DNA of 64,000 nucleotides from Paraburkholderia sp. BCC1885 (GCF_900996235.1 NZ_CAAJGM010000208.1:496001-560000), one strand, 5' to 3'. Shown: positions 8,852 through 18,011, counted from the stretch's first letter. Translations and numbers: made by a program. Notes: generated from the sequence alone by a model not told the origin.

Positions 8852-8945
8852 TCTGGACAACAAACCCCACCTCCTTCGCCTGCATGAACCATCCACGGCA
8901 GGCGCCGGAATGCCGGAGAGCCGCCTGTGCCGTGGACCCAGCCCC

Positions 8946-8951
8946 TATAAT
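8946..8951 (+). promoter_or_regulatory. -10 element upstream of the wrbA-like gene
   Basis: A perfect TATAAT lies 23-28 bases before the likely start codon. The -35 region is not clear. Transcripts from here would have a leader of only about 17 bases. Confidence 0.5.
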
Positions 8952-8973
8952 ACCCGTTCATCCGATGAGGCCT

Positions 8974-9576
8974 ATGAAAGACATTCTCGTGCTCTATTAC
9001 AGCCGCTACGGCGCCACGCGGGAACTCGCGCTGGCGATCGCGCACGGCGTCGACAGTGTTCCTGGCATGCAGGCGCGCCTGCGCACCGTGCCGGCCGTCT
9101 CCACGGTCTGCGAGGCCACCCAGCCCGACATTCCTTCGGAAGGGCCGCCATACGTCGAGTTGCGCGATCTGGAAGAATGCGCCGGCCTGGCGCTCGGCTC
9201 CCCGACCCGCTTCGGCAATATGGCCGCCGCACTCAAATACTTTCTCGACGGCACCACACCGCAATGGCTTTCCGGCGCGCTGGCGGGCAAGCCGGCCTGC
9301 GTGTTCACGTCCACCGGCAGCCTGCACGGCGGCCAGGAATCGACGCTGTTGTCGATGATGCTGCCGCTTTTGCATCACGGCATGCTGATCGTGGGCATCC
9401 CCTACACCGAAAGCACGCTGACCACCACGCTGACCGGCGGCACGCCGTATGGAGCGTCGCATTTTGCGCGGGCCGGCTCGGCGGAGCATGGCATTTCCGC
9501 TGATGAGAAAACGCTCGCCGTCGCGCTCGGCGCGCGCGTCGCGCGCACGGCCGCGGCCATGAGCGAACGGCCGTGA
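8974..9576 (+). CDS. wrbA: WrbA-like NAD(P)H:quinone oxidoreductase (flavodoxin family)
   Basis: A 200-residue flavodoxin-fold protein. The N-terminal FMN phosphate loop (ILVLYYSRYGATRELA), the LGSPTRFGNMAA block and the STGSLHGGQE segment are WrbA hallmarks. The family reduces quinones by two electrons and protects against oxidative stress. The start at 8974 fits the usual 198-200 residue length and follows GAGG at short spacing; an in-frame ATG at 8965 would add three residues. Its stop overlaps the GTG start of the DUF2069 gene (GTGA). Confidence 0.92.
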   Translation: MKDILVLYYSRYGATRELALAIAHGVDSVPGMQARLRTVPAVSTVCEATQPDIPSEGPPYVELRDLEECAGLALGSPTRFGNMAAALKYFLDGTTPQWLSGALAGKPACVFTSTGSLHGGQESTLLSMMLPLLHHGMLIVGIPYTESTLTTTLTGGTPYGASHFARAGSAEHGISADEKTLAVALGARVARTAAAMSERP

Positions 9577-10013
9577 GCGTGCCAGAGGACGATCCGCGGC
9601 AGAGCACGGCGGAAGAGGCCGCGCCTACAGCGTCTCCAGCGCCGGTCACGCGCCGTCCCGGCGCCGCGCTCGGCGCGGCGGCCTCGCTCATCGCGCTGAT
9701 CGTGCTCACGGTCGCCTGGGAATGGTGGCTCGCGCCGCTGCGGCCCGGCGGCACGGCGCTCGTCCTCAAAGCCGTGCCTTTGCTGCTCGCCCTGCCCGGC
9801 GTGCTGCGTCGGCGGCTCTATACGCTGCAATGGGCGTCGATGCTGATCCTTTTATATTTCGCCGAAGGCATCGTGCGCGGCATGAGCGACCGTGGCTTGT
9901 CCGCGCAACTCGGCTGGCTCGAGACCGCGCTCGCGCTGGCGTTCTTCGTCTGCGCGCTGGCTTATGTCGCTCCGTTCAAGCGGGCGGCGCGGCGCGCGAA
10001 ACGGGCCGCGTAA
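9573..10013 (+). CDS. DUF2069 family small membrane protein
   Basis: A 146-residue protein with a Pro/Ala-rich cytoplasmic N-terminus followed by about four hydrophobic helices (near residues 31-50, 62-76, 86-101 and 116-134) and a basic tail (KRAARRAKRAA). LQWASMLILLYFAEGIVRG is the DUF2069 signature region. The GTG start overlaps the wrbA stop by four bases, so the pair is translationally coupled. DUF2069 genes often follow wrbA in proteobacteria, but no function is established. A membrane partner for the quinone reductase is a guess. Confidence 0.87.
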   Translation: MSVPEDDPRQSTAEEAAPTASPAPVTRRPGAALGAAASLIALIVLTVAWEWWLAPLRPGGTALVLKAVPLLLALPGVLRRRLYTLQWASMLILLYFAEGIVRGMSDRGLSAQLGWLETALALAFFVCALAYVAPFKRAARRAKRAA

Positions 10014-10159
10014 AGGCATGAGCGGCCGCGATGCGCTCACAATTGAATGAATGCCGCATCGCTGCCGCACTGCGCCAGAACAGCAACACGCTGTAACCCC
10101 AGGCGGCCGCCCGCGTCTCATGCCTCATGCCTCATGCCTCACTTCATTGACCGACCATC

Positions 10160-11623
10160 ATGACCGATCACGCTTCCCAACCGGCACGTCAAACCGCTTC
10201 GGCAGAAGCCGTCACCGTCTTCATCGGCGCCTGCCGCAAGGCGATCGGCGCGCCGCACGTCCTCACCGGTCCGCACGACACCGCCCCCTATCTCACCGAC
10301 TGGCGCCGCCGCTACGCCGGCGCTGCTTGCGCCGTGCTGTGTCCGGCGACGCCCGCCGAGGTCGCCGCGCTGGTCAAGCTGGCGGTCGAACATCGCATCG
10401 CGCTGGTGCCGCAAGGCGGCAACACCGGGCTCGCCGGCGGCGCCACGCCGGACACGACCGGCTCGCAAGCCGTCCTGAGCCTGCGGCGCCTGAACCGCAT
10501 CCGCGACATCGACCCACACAACAACACCATCACCGTCGAGGCCGGCGTGATCCTCGCCGAGGTCCAGGCGCACGCCGAACAGGCCGGCCGCCTGTTCCCG
10601 CTGAGTCTCGCCGCGGAAGGCAGTTGCACGATCGGCGGCAATCTCGCCACCAACGCGGGCGGCACCGGCGTCTTGCGCTACGGCAACACACGCGAATTGT
10701 GCCTTGGCCTCGAAGTGGTCACCGCGCAAGGCGAGTTGTGGGATGGCCTGCGCGGCTTGCGCAAGGACAACACCGGCTACGACCTGCGCGATCTGTTCAT
10801 TGGCGCCGAGGGCACGCTCGGCATCATCACCGCCGCCGTGTTGAAGCTCCATCCGCAGCCGGCGGCGCACGTCACCGCGCTTGCCGCTCTCGCCTCGCCG
10901 CATGCCGCGCTCGATTTTCTCGCGCTCGCGCAACGTTTCGCCGGGCCGCTCCTGACCGGCTTCGAACTGATGTCGGATTTCTGTCTGCGCCTCGTCGGAC
11001 GCCATTTTCCGCAGATGCGCTACCCGTTTGCCGAACCGCACGGACAAGTCGTGCTGCTGGAACTGTCGGATAGCGAAAGCGAACAGCATGGCCGCGCCCT
11101 GTTCGAACGCTTGATGGAAACCGCCCTCGAGAATGGTCTCGTGGAAGACGCGGTGGTCGCGGAAAATCTCACGCAGTCGCAGGCATTCTGGAGTCTGCGC
11201 GAGCACATTCCGCTTGCCCAGGCCCAGGAGGGCCTCAATATCAAGCACGATATCGCCGTGCCGATCTCGCGCATCGGCCACTTCATCGAAGCCACCGACG
11301 CCGCTATCAGTGAAGCCGTTCCCGGCGCGCGGATGGTTACCTTTGGCCACCTCGGCGACGGCAATCTGCACTACAACGTGCAGGCCCCCGAAGGCATCGA
11401 AGCGAAAGCGTTTCTCGCGGAATTCCAGAGCCCGATCAACAAGATCGTCTACGACAGCGTGCACCAGCATCGCGGCAGCATCAGCGCGGAACACGGCCTC
11501 GGCCAGTTGAAGATCGACGAAGCGATGCACTACAAATCCGACGTCGAAGTGCAGTTGATGCGCGCCCTCAAACACGCGCTCGATCCGCTGAATCTGATGA
11601 ATCCCGGCAAGGTGCTACGCTAA
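10160..11623 (+). CDS. GlcD-type FAD-binding oxidoreductase (2-hydroxyacid dehydrogenase)
   Basis: A 487-residue protein of the VAO/PCMH flavoprotein superfamily. An N-terminal FAD-binding domain (about residues 55-235) includes QGGNTGLAGGATPD and IGGNLATNAGG. The C-terminal FAD-oxidase domain ends with FGHLGDGNLHYN and ISAEHGLGQLK, the metal and substrate blocks seen in D-lactate, D-2-hydroxyglutarate and glycolate dehydrogenases. Such enzymes oxidise D-2-hydroxyacids and pass electrons to quinone, cytochrome or ETF. The exact substrate cannot be read; a D-2-hydroxyglutarate dehydrogenase-like role is the closest match. It stands alone, with no glcE or glcF nearby. Confidence 0.9.
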   Translation: MTDHASQPARQTASAEAVTVFIGACRKAIGAPHVLTGPHDTAPYLTDWRRRYAGAACAVLCPATPAEVAALVKLAVEHRIALVPQGGNTGLAGGATPDTTGSQAVLSLRRLNRIRDIDPHNNTITVEAGVILAEVQAHAEQAGRLFPLSLAAEGSCTIGGNLATNAGGTGVLRYGNTRELCLGLEVVTAQGELWDGLRGLRKDNTGYDLRDLFIGAEGTLGIITAAVLKLHPQPAAHVTALAALASPHAALDFLALAQRFAGPLLTGFELMSDFCLRLVGRHFPQMRYPFAEPHGQVVLLELSDSESEQHGRALFERLMETALENGLVEDAVVAENLTQSQAFWSLREHIPLAQAQEGLNIKHDIAVPISRIGHFIEATDAAISEAVPGARMVTFGHLGDGNLHYNVQAPEGIEAKAFLAEFQSPINKIVYDSVHQHRGSISAEHGLGQLKIDEAMHYKSDVEVQLMRALKHALDPLNLMNPGKVLR

Positions 11624-11653
11624 AGGCATCCGCCCACCGCAGAGGTATCGTTC

Positions 11654-12475
11654 GTGAAAATTCGTGTGTTGTCCGACCTGCATCTGGAATCCGACGAGCC
11701 GGACGTGGTGCCGCACGCGCACGCGGATCTGATCGTGCTGGCCGGCGATATCCACAATCACGCAGCCGGCCCGCGCTGGGCCGCGGAAACCTTCGACGGC
11801 GCCACGCCGGTCGTCTACGTGCCGGGCAATCACGAATACTACGAGGGCGAGTTCGGCGCGCTGGAAGCGGCCATGCACGACGCGGCGGCGTCGGTGGACA
11901 ACGTGCATGTGTTGAACAATAAGGCGCTGGTCGACCCGGCCGGCAAGTGGCGCGTGCTCGGCACCACCTTGTGGACCGACTTCACGCTGTACGGCGCGGA
12001 CGACGAAGCGGTGACGGCATCGATTGCCGCTGCCCAGCGCTCCATGGCGGATTTTCGCGGTCTGATCCAGGTAACATGGCCACATGGCGCCTTCGGCAAC
12101 ACCCACGCCTCCGCAGCCCGCGATTTCACCCCGGCCGATACGTTGGCCCTGCACGCAAAAGCCCGCGCATGGCTCGAGAGCGAATTGGCCAAACCGTTCG
12201 GGGGTAAAACGATCGTCGTCACGCATCACGCGCCGCATCGGCTGAGTCTCGCCGGGCGTTACGCAGACGACCGCGCCTCAGCAGGCTTCGTCAACCATCT
12301 GCCGACGCTGGTGCGCCAGCCCGTCGCGCTATGGATTCACGGCCATACCCACAGCGCCTTCGACTACACGGTGGACGGCACCCGCGTGGTGTGCAATCCG
12401 CGCGGCCACTTCGACCGGCGCACGGGGCAACGTGAAAATCCGCAGTTCGCCTGGGACAAGATCGTCGAGATCTAG
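11654..12475 (+). CDS. Calcineurin-like metallophosphoesterase
   Basis: A 273-residue cytoplasmic protein with the complete metallophosphoesterase motif series: SDLHLE near residue 7, GDIHNH, GNHEYYEG, HHAPH and HGHTH. These supply the two-metal site. The GTG start is only 30 bases downstream of the FAD dehydrogenase stop, so the two may be co-transcribed. The target phosphodiester or monoester is unknown. Confidence 0.93.
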   Translation: MKIRVLSDLHLESDEPDVVPHAHADLIVLAGDIHNHAAGPRWAAETFDGATPVVYVPGNHEYYEGEFGALEAAMHDAAASVDNVHVLNNKALVDPAGKWRVLGTTLWTDFTLYGADDEAVTASIAAAQRSMADFRGLIQVTWPHGAFGNTHASAARDFTPADTLALHAKARAWLESELAKPFGGKTIVVTHHAPHRLSLAGRYADDRASAGFVNHLPTLVRQPVALWIHGHTHSAFDYTVDGTRVVCNPRGHFDRRTGQRENPQFAWDKIVEI

Positions 12476-12508
12476 CTGCCGTGAGGCCTACGTGCAACCG
12501 CGCGAATC

Positions 12509-12664
12509 TCAGCGGCGGCGCGTATAGCCCGCTGCGTCGCGGCGCTCGGCGCGAATCGGGATCAGTTGCGGTTGTGCTCGCAGGTTGCGCAGGAGATCGC
12601 GCGACGCGGCAATTCCGATCAGTCCCAGCATAACCACCACGCCGATCAACAGATGCGTATCCAT
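12509..12664 (-). CDS. Small 51-residue predicted membrane protein
   Basis: A short minus-strand frame encodes MDTHLLIGVVVMLGLIGIAA followed by a basic, Arg-rich tail ending RRDAAGYTRRR. Residues 5-20 form one hydrophobic helix, and the positive-inside rule places the tail in the cytoplasm. A GAGG ribosome binding site lies four bases before the ATG. It sits alone between the convergent metallophosphoesterase and the LysR gene. No homologue is recognised; the clean hydrophobic/basic layout and ribosome binding site are the reasons to call it. Confidence 0.6.
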   Translation of the reverse strand: MDTHLLIGVVVMLGLIGIAASRDLLRNLRAQPQLIPIRAERRDAAGYTRRR

Positions 12665-12868
12665 GAGTGCCTCTTGATTCCAGTTAAGTCAGTTCCTGCC
12701 GGCTGCCACACTGCTTGTGCCTTGCGTCTGCCGGCGCGTTGACCCAACGTTACCAAATCAAATCGGCGTGAGAAGTAAGGAAATGTTGCGGTGCCGCGCT
12801 TGTGTAACAGCATGTCATGCGCGCGCCGTCACGGCTGTCAACCAAAGCACGCGGCATTTCACGCAGCC

Positions 12869-13807
12869 TCAGGTGCGCGCAAACTTGCGCAACTCCGCCT
12901 GATTCGCGGCCAGCGTCGCCGGCAATTCGTCGCGCAGGAATTCGACCCAGGTGCGGATCTTCGCGTCGAGATACTGGCGCGACGGATACAGCGCATACAG
13001 ATTCATCTCCTGCGACGTGTATTCCGGCATCACCCATACCAGTTCGCCGCTACGCAGGCCGTTCATGGCCGAATAGACCGGCAGAAGCCCGAGCCCCATT
13101 CCCTCACGCACGCCCACCGCCAGCGCTTCGGCCACGTTCACCTGGAAGGTCGCCGCGCCGAGCAGATGGGTTTCCTGGCCGTTAGGGCCGTCGAACGTCC
13201 ATTCGTCGGTCGGGAACACCGGCGTCACCATCTGCAGGCAGGTATAGCGGCTCAGGTCCGACGGCGCCTGCGGCACGCCGTTACGTTCGAGGTACGCCGG
13301 CGACGCGCAGACAATGCTGAAGGTGCTGCCGAGACGCTGCGACACCAGCCCCGAATCCGGCAGATCCTGCGCCATCACGAGCGCCACGTCGTAGCCCTCG
13401 TCCAGCAGGTCGGGTACGCGCTGCGCCAGCGTCAATTCAATATGCACCTCCGGATAGCGCTGCTGATAACGCCTGACGGCCGGCACCACGTAGTGCTGAC
13501 CAAAACTCGTCATGGCGTGGACCTTGAGCTTGCCGGAGGGTCGGGCGTGAGCGTCGCTCGCCTCGGCTTCCGCCTGATCCACGTAAGCGAGAATCTGCTC
13601 GCAGCGCTGCAGATAGCGCTCGCCGGCCTCGGTGAGGGCGATGCGGCGCGTGGTGCGATTCAGCAGGCGCGTCCGCAGATGCGCTTCGAGATCCGAAACC
13701 GCGCGCGAGGCATACGCGGTGGTGGTGTTCAGGTGCTGCGCGGCACCGGTGAAACTGCCTGCTTCGACGACTCGGACAAATACGCGCATGTTTTGAAGCG
13801 TATCCAT
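12869..13807 (-). CDS. LysR-type transcriptional regulator of the divergent efflux operon
   Basis: A 312-residue LysR-family protein. An N-terminal winged helix-turn-helix (about residues 1-60, MRVFVRVVEAGSFTGAAQHL) is followed by a LysR substrate-binding domain (about 90-295). The start at 13807 (MDTLQNMRVF) gives the normal family length. It is divergent, across 156 bp, from a NodT/FUSC/DUF1656/HlyD operon. This is the same arrangement as aaeR and aaeXAB in E. coli, where the regulator responds to aromatic carboxylic acids. The spacer contains a strong 25-bp palindrome, the likely operator. Regulation of the neighbour is inferred from layout. Confidence 0.93.
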   Translation of the reverse strand: MDTLQNMRVFVRVVEAGSFTGAAQHLNTTTAYASRAVSDLEAHLRTRLLNRTTRRIALTEAGERYLQRCEQILAYVDQAEAEASDAHARPSGKLKVHAMTSFGQHYVVPAVRRYQQRYPEVHIELTLAQRVPDLLDEGYDVALVMAQDLPDSGLVSQRLGSTFSIVCASPAYLERNGVPQAPSDLSRYTCLQMVTPVFPTDEWTFDGPNGQETHLLGAATFQVNVAEALAVGVREGMGLGLLPVYSAMNGLRSGELVWVMPEYTSQEMNLYALYPSRQYLDAKIRTWVEFLRDELPATLAANQAELRKFART

Positions 13808-13870
13808 ACATATCCTTATTGGGACAGGGGCGATTGTTACACGTTTCGTAAGAGCGATTGTCTCAGCATC

Positions 13871-13895
13871 CGTAAAAATGCCTTGCATCTTTACG
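13871..13895. promoter_or_regulatory. Inverted repeat, likely LysR operator
   Basis: Two 11-base arms, CGTAAAAATGC and GCATCTTTACG, match at 10 of 11 positions around a 3-base spacer. Its centre lies about 50 bases upstream of the expected start point of the efflux operon, close to where LysR activators usually bind. It is the strongest symmetry in the divergent spacer. Confidence 0.6.
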
Positions 13896-13920
13896 GGTTA
13901 TTCGGGAATCGATCGAAAAA

Positions 13921-13926
13921 TATAAT
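13921..13926 (+). promoter_or_regulatory. -10 element of the efflux operon
   Basis: A perfect TATAAT lies 38 bases before the GTG start of the outer-membrane channel gene. The hexamer 17 bases upstream (TTATTC at 13898) is a poor -35, consistent with a promoter that needs its activator. Confidence 0.55.
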
Positions 13927-13963
13927 AACGCACAGGATTCTTTAGTCAATTAAGGGGGAAATC

Positions 13964-15574
13964 GTGCAGTCTCCGGTACAAAAAGGGGTCGCCGCACTCG
14001 CGGTTCTTACGATCTCACTAACAATCGCCGGATGCTCCAGTACCGGAGGCCTCGCCCCGCAAGACCGTCAAACCACGCCCTCGACGCTGGACGCCGGCGC
14101 CGCCATCCGTGCCGCCGACACCGAGGCGCAATGGCCCGCCGCCGACTGGTGGCGCGCCTATCACGATCCGCAACTCAACGCATGGATCGAGTTGGCCGAA
14201 GCCGGTAATCCGACGCTCGCGGTGGCGCAGGCGCGGGTGCGCGAAGCACAGTCGATGGCCGGGGTCGCGCGCGCGGCGTTGGCGCCGCAGGTCAACGGCA
14301 GTCTGTCGCTCGAGCGCCAGCACTGGCCGGATAACGTCTACTACGGCCCGGGCCCGCTGTCCGACGCCAACACCTGGGACAACACCGGCGCGATCGGCCT
14401 GTCCTATCACCTCGACCTGTGGGGCAAAGACAAGAACGCTGCCGAACGCGCGCTCGACGCCGCCCACGCCAGCGCCGCCGACGCCCGCGCCGCGCAACTC
14501 GAACTCGAAGCGAACGTGGTGCGCGCGTATATCGGCCTGTCGTTGAATTACGCGCTGCTCGATATCGCCCATGCCACGCTCGCCCAGCAACAGCAGATCG
14601 TCGATCTCGCCACCCGCCGTCTGAAAGGCGGCCTCGGCACGCAACTCGAAGTGAGCCAGGCTGAAACGCCGGTACCCGAATACGAACGCCAGATCGACGC
14701 GCTCGAAGAGCAGATTGCGCTCGGCCGCAACCAGTTGGCGGCGCTGGCCGGCAAGGGACCGGGCGCGGGCGACCCGATCACCCGGCCGACGCTGGCGCTG
14801 AACGCGCCTGCCGGCCTGCCTTCGGCGTTGCCCGCGGAACTGCTTGGCCACCGGCCCGACATCGTCGCGGCACGCTGGACCGTGGCGGCGCAGGCACGTG
14901 GCATCGACGTCGCCAAGGCCAACTTCTATCCGGACATCAACCTGCTGGCGTCACTAGGCGGCGAGGCCGCGGCGGGCCCGTTGTTCCAGTTCCTGCGTGC
15001 GGCGAACGGCGCGTGGACGGCCGGGCCGGCCATGTCCCTGCCGATTTTCGACGGCGGACGGCTGCGCTCGGAACTGGGCGTCGCGGATGCGGGCTACGAC
15101 GTAGCGGTCGAACAGTACAACCAGGCCATCGTCAGCGCGCTGAAGGACGTGGCCGACCAGGTAGTGCGAATCCGCTCGCTTCAGACCCAGGAAAACGACG
15201 CCGAGCGCTCGGTGGCGGCGGCGCGCAAGAACTACGATCTTTCGAAGGAAGGCTACCGGCGCGGTCTGACGGATTACCTGAACGTGCTGGTCGCTCAGAA
15301 CCAGCTGCTGCGCGCGCAGGAAGGCGTGGCACGCGTCGAGGCGCAGCAGCTGGGCGCCCACGCCTCGCTGATGACGGCGCTCGGCGGCGGCCTCGCCGAG
15401 CCGGCGGATAGCCCGCAGCCGGATGCGACACTACCCGCGCACGGCAAGGTCAAGGGCAACAGCAAGGACAAGGACAAGGACAAGGACAAGGACAAGGGCG
15501 ACGGCACCGGCAGCGCAGCGGCGCTTGCGGCGACGGGCGGCGGCGCTTCCGCCTCACCGGCTGCAGTGCGATAA
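13964..15574 (+). CDS. NodT-family outer-membrane efflux lipoprotein
   Basis: A 536-residue TolC-like outer-membrane factor. The N-terminus is a lipoprotein signal peptide with lipobox TIAGC (Cys24). Two OEP repeats of about 190 residues each follow (TWDNTGAIGLSYHLDLWGK and TAGPAMSLPIFDGGRLRSEL are typical NodT phrases). It would form the exit duct for the pump encoded by the next three genes. The C-terminus is unusual: a Lys-Asp repeat (KD five times) from five perfect AAGGAC hexamers, then an Ala/Gly-rich tail. Translation starts at GTG, preceded by AAGGGGG. The next gene begins 14 bases after the stop. Confidence 0.93.
   Translation: MQSPVQKGVAALAVLTISLTIAGCSSTGGLAPQDRQTTPSTLDAGAAIRAADTEAQWPAADWWRAYHDPQLNAWIELAEAGNPTLAVAQARVREAQSMAGVARAALAPQVNGSLSLERQHWPDNVYYGPGPLSDANTWDNTGAIGLSYHLDLWGKDKNAAERALDAAHASAADARAAQLELEANVVRAYIGLSLNYALLDIAHATLAQQQQIVDLATRRLKGGLGTQLEVSQAETPVPEYERQIDALEEQIALGRNQLAALAGKGPGAGDPITRPTLALNAPAGLPSALPAELLGHRPDIVAARWTVAAQARGIDVAKANFYPDINLLASLGGEAAAGPLFQFLRAANGAWTAGPAMSLPIFDGGRLRSELGVADAGYDVAVEQYNQAIVSALKDVADQVVRIRSLQTQENDAERSVAAARKNYDLSKEGYRRGLTDYLNVLVAQNQLLRAQEGVARVEAQQLGAHASLMTALGGGLAEPADSPQPDATLPAHGKVKGNSKDKDKDKDKDKGDGTGSAAALAATGGGASASPAAVR
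15464..15493 (+). repeat. Five AAGGAC hexamers inside the NodT-family gene
   Basis: Five perfect in-frame copies encode alternating Lys-Asp. Because the unit is a multiple of three, changes in copy number would alter tail length without shifting frame. Confidence 0.9.
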
Positions 15575-15588
15575 ACCCGGAACCGCTC

Positions 15589-17808
15589 ATGTCCGCCAAT
15601 CCCTCCTCCGCTCCACGCGAACCGCTCGGCTTTGCGGCGCTCTACGCAGCCGCCGCCGACTGGGCGCGCACCGACGGCCTCGCGTGGATCTACGTCTTCA
15701 AGGCGTTGACCGCCGCGTTTCTCGCGCTCGGCATCGCCATGAAGCTCGACCTGCCGCAGCCGCGCACGGCGATGACCACCGTGTTCATTCTGATGACGCA
15801 ACAAAGCGGCCGCGTGCTTGCCAAAAGTTTCTACCGGATCTGCGGCACGCTGGTCGGGCTCGTCGTGATGCTGGTGTTCATCAGCCTGTTTTCTCAGCAG
15901 CCCGAACTATTTATTCTCGCCACGGCAATCTGGGTCGGCATCTGCACTGCCGGCTCCGCGCGCAACCGCAACTTCCGTTCGTATGGCTTCGTGCTGGCCG
16001 GCTACACGGCGGCGCTAATCGGCATTCCGGCCTCGCAGAATCCCGATGGCGCCTATATGTCGGCATTGACGCGGGTGGCCGAGATCACGCTCGGCATCGT
16101 CTGCTCGGGCGCCGTTAGCGCGCTGCTGTTTCCGCAGCACGTCGGCGAGCAGATGCGCACGACCGTGCGGGCGCGCTTCAGCGGCTTCGTGGAATATGTC
16201 TCGGCGACGCTCGCGGGGCGCATCGACCGCGCGCAGATCGAGGCCACCAATGCGCGCTTCGTCGCGGACATCGTCGGCTTCGAGACGACCCGCAGCGTCG
16301 CCGTATTCGAAAGCCCCGACTCGCGGATGCGAAGCGGCCGGCTCTCGCGCCTGAACAGCGAATTCATGACTGCCGCGACGCGTTTTCACGCGCTGCATCA
16401 GTTGCTGAACCGCCTGCACGATGCGCAGGCCACCACGGTGATCGACGCGTTCGAGCCGTATTTCAAGGAGATCGCGCCGCTGCTGCACAAGTCGGGCGAG
16501 CCGGTTTTAACCGCAGCGGATGCCGCGCAGGCCGCCGCGCAACTCGCCGCGTACAAAGCCGAATTGCCACAGCGCGTGCGCGCGACGCGCGCCGAACTGG
16601 AAGCGCGCACCGAGTCCGCCGTGCGGATGCTCGACTTCGATACCGCCTCGGAACTGCTGTACCGCTTCATCGACGATCTGCACGCCTACGCCGCCACGTA
16701 TGCGTCGCTGGCTGTGGACACGCACGAACGCGAACGCTGGGTCGAACGCTACACGCCGAAAACCAACGCGCTGGCGGCGGCCATCGGCGGGCTGCGCGCG
16801 GCCTTCGTGGTGGCTCTGCTGGGCGCCGTGTGGATCGCAACGGCATGGCCGAGCGGCGTCTCGCTGGTGCTGACGGGCGCGGCGGTGTGCGCGCTGGCGT
16901 CGTCGTCGCCGTATCCGGCGCGCATGGCTTTTCATATGGGGATGGGCACGGCGCTGGCGTCGATCGTCGGGCTGGTGTTGACGTTCGGCGTGTATCCGCA
17001 CATCGACGGCTTTCCGCTGCTCTGTGCCGTGCTGACGCCCTGTCTCGGCCTCGGCGTATTCATGACGACGCGTCCCAAACTGCTTGGCTACGGCTTCGGC
17101 TATTGCGTGTTTTTCTGCACCCTCGCAGGCCCCGACAACCTGCTCCACTACGACCCCACTGCGTTCATGAACGACGCAATGGCGATCGTGCTGTCGATGC
17201 TGGTGACATCCGTGGTATGCGCAACCATGTTGCCGCCCTCGACACCCTGGCTGCGCAACCGTCTGCTGATCGACCTGCGCCGCGCGGTGGTGACAACCTG
17301 TCAAGCGCGACTGACGCCCCTCACGCGGCTGCGTGCGCGCTTCGAAAGCGGCGCGCGCGACCTGGTGTTCCAGATCAACGCCCTCGCCGCCGGCGAAACC
17401 GAATTTCAGCACGACACGTTTCGCTGGCTGTTCGCGGTACTGGAAGTGGGCAACGCGGTACTCGATTTGCGCCGCGAGGTGACGACGCTGCCCGCCGAGC
17501 CACGTTACGCCGCCAATACCGCGTGGCGCGACGCCGAACGCAAGACGCGCAATGCGGTAGCGGCGTTATTCGACCAGCCGGACGCAGCACGCATGGCAGC
17601 CGCATTGTCCGCGACGTCCATAGCAACCGCCGCCGTCCAGCATGTGCTGACCGCGTTCACACCGCCGCGTGAGGAGCGCCATCAATTGCAACGTATTTTG
17701 AGTCATCTGCATTTCATTCGTACCGCGCTGCTCGATCCGCAATCGCCGCTAGGACCGCTGGTGGACAAACGGAGCGAAGCGCCAGAAGGAGTTCGCCATG
17801 CCACGTGA
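15589..17808 (+). CDS. FUSC-family (AaeB-like) inner-membrane efflux protein
   Basis: A 739-residue protein with two blocks of about six transmembrane helices (about residues 35-185 and 405-545), separated and followed by cytoplasmic helical regions, as in AaeB and the fusaric-acid resistance transporters. The first block opens DGLAWIYVFKALTAAFLALG; the second contains TAWPSGVSLVLTGAAVCALA. With the HlyD-type adaptor and NodT channel it would form a tripartite exporter, in AaeB for aromatic carboxylic acids. The substrate here is inferred. It overlaps the DUF1656 gene by 11 bases. Confidence 0.93.
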   Translation: MSANPSSAPREPLGFAALYAAAADWARTDGLAWIYVFKALTAAFLALGIAMKLDLPQPRTAMTTVFILMTQQSGRVLAKSFYRICGTLVGLVVMLVFISLFSQQPELFILATAIWVGICTAGSARNRNFRSYGFVLAGYTAALIGIPASQNPDGAYMSALTRVAEITLGIVCSGAVSALLFPQHVGEQMRTTVRARFSGFVEYVSATLAGRIDRAQIEATNARFVADIVGFETTRSVAVFESPDSRMRSGRLSRLNSEFMTAATRFHALHQLLNRLHDAQATTVIDAFEPYFKEIAPLLHKSGEPVLTAADAAQAAAQLAAYKAELPQRVRATRAELEARTESAVRMLDFDTASELLYRFIDDLHAYAATYASLAVDTHERERWVERYTPKTNALAAAIGGLRAAFVVALLGAVWIATAWPSGVSLVLTGAAVCALASSSPYPARMAFHMGMGTALASIVGLVLTFGVYPHIDGFPLLCAVLTPCLGLGVFMTTRPKLLGYGFGYCVFFCTLAGPDNLLHYDPTAFMNDAMAIVLSMLVTSVVCATMLPPSTPWLRNRLLIDLRRAVVTTCQARLTPLTRLRARFESGARDLVFQINALAAGETEFQHDTFRWLFAVLEVGNAVLDLRREVTTLPAEPRYAANTAWRDAERKTRNAVAALFDQPDAARMAAALSATSIATAAVQHVLTAFTPPREERHQLQRILSHLHFIRTALLDPQSPLGPLVDKRSEAPEGVRHAT

Positions 17809-17998
17809 AGTTGCTGTGCTTGATGCGTATGTGCCGGCCATCGTGCTGCTGTTCATGGCCGGCGCTGCGCTGACCTGGCTGCTGGACCGTGCGATTGCGT
17901 ACACGGGTCTGTATCGCGTGGTGTGGCATCCCAACCTGTTCCGGGCCAGCCTGCTCGTGTGTGTGTGCGGCGTGCTGGGTCTCGCCGTTTATCGTTGA
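17798..17998 (+). CDS. DUF1656 (AaeX-like) small membrane protein
   Basis: A 66-residue protein with two hydrophobic helices (about residues 12-30 and 47-64) and the conserved segment GLYRVVWHPNLFRASL. DUF1656/AaeX proteins are regularly encoded between FUSC and HlyD components of these pumps, but their role is unknown. The start lies inside the FUSC gene with AGAAGGAG upstream, so the two are translationally coupled. Confidence 0.92.
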   Translation: MPREVAVLDAYVPAIVLLFMAGAALTWLLDRAIAYTGLYRVVWHPNLFRASLLVCVCGVLGLAVYR

Positions 17999-18011
17999 TC
18001 AGAGTCGAATC

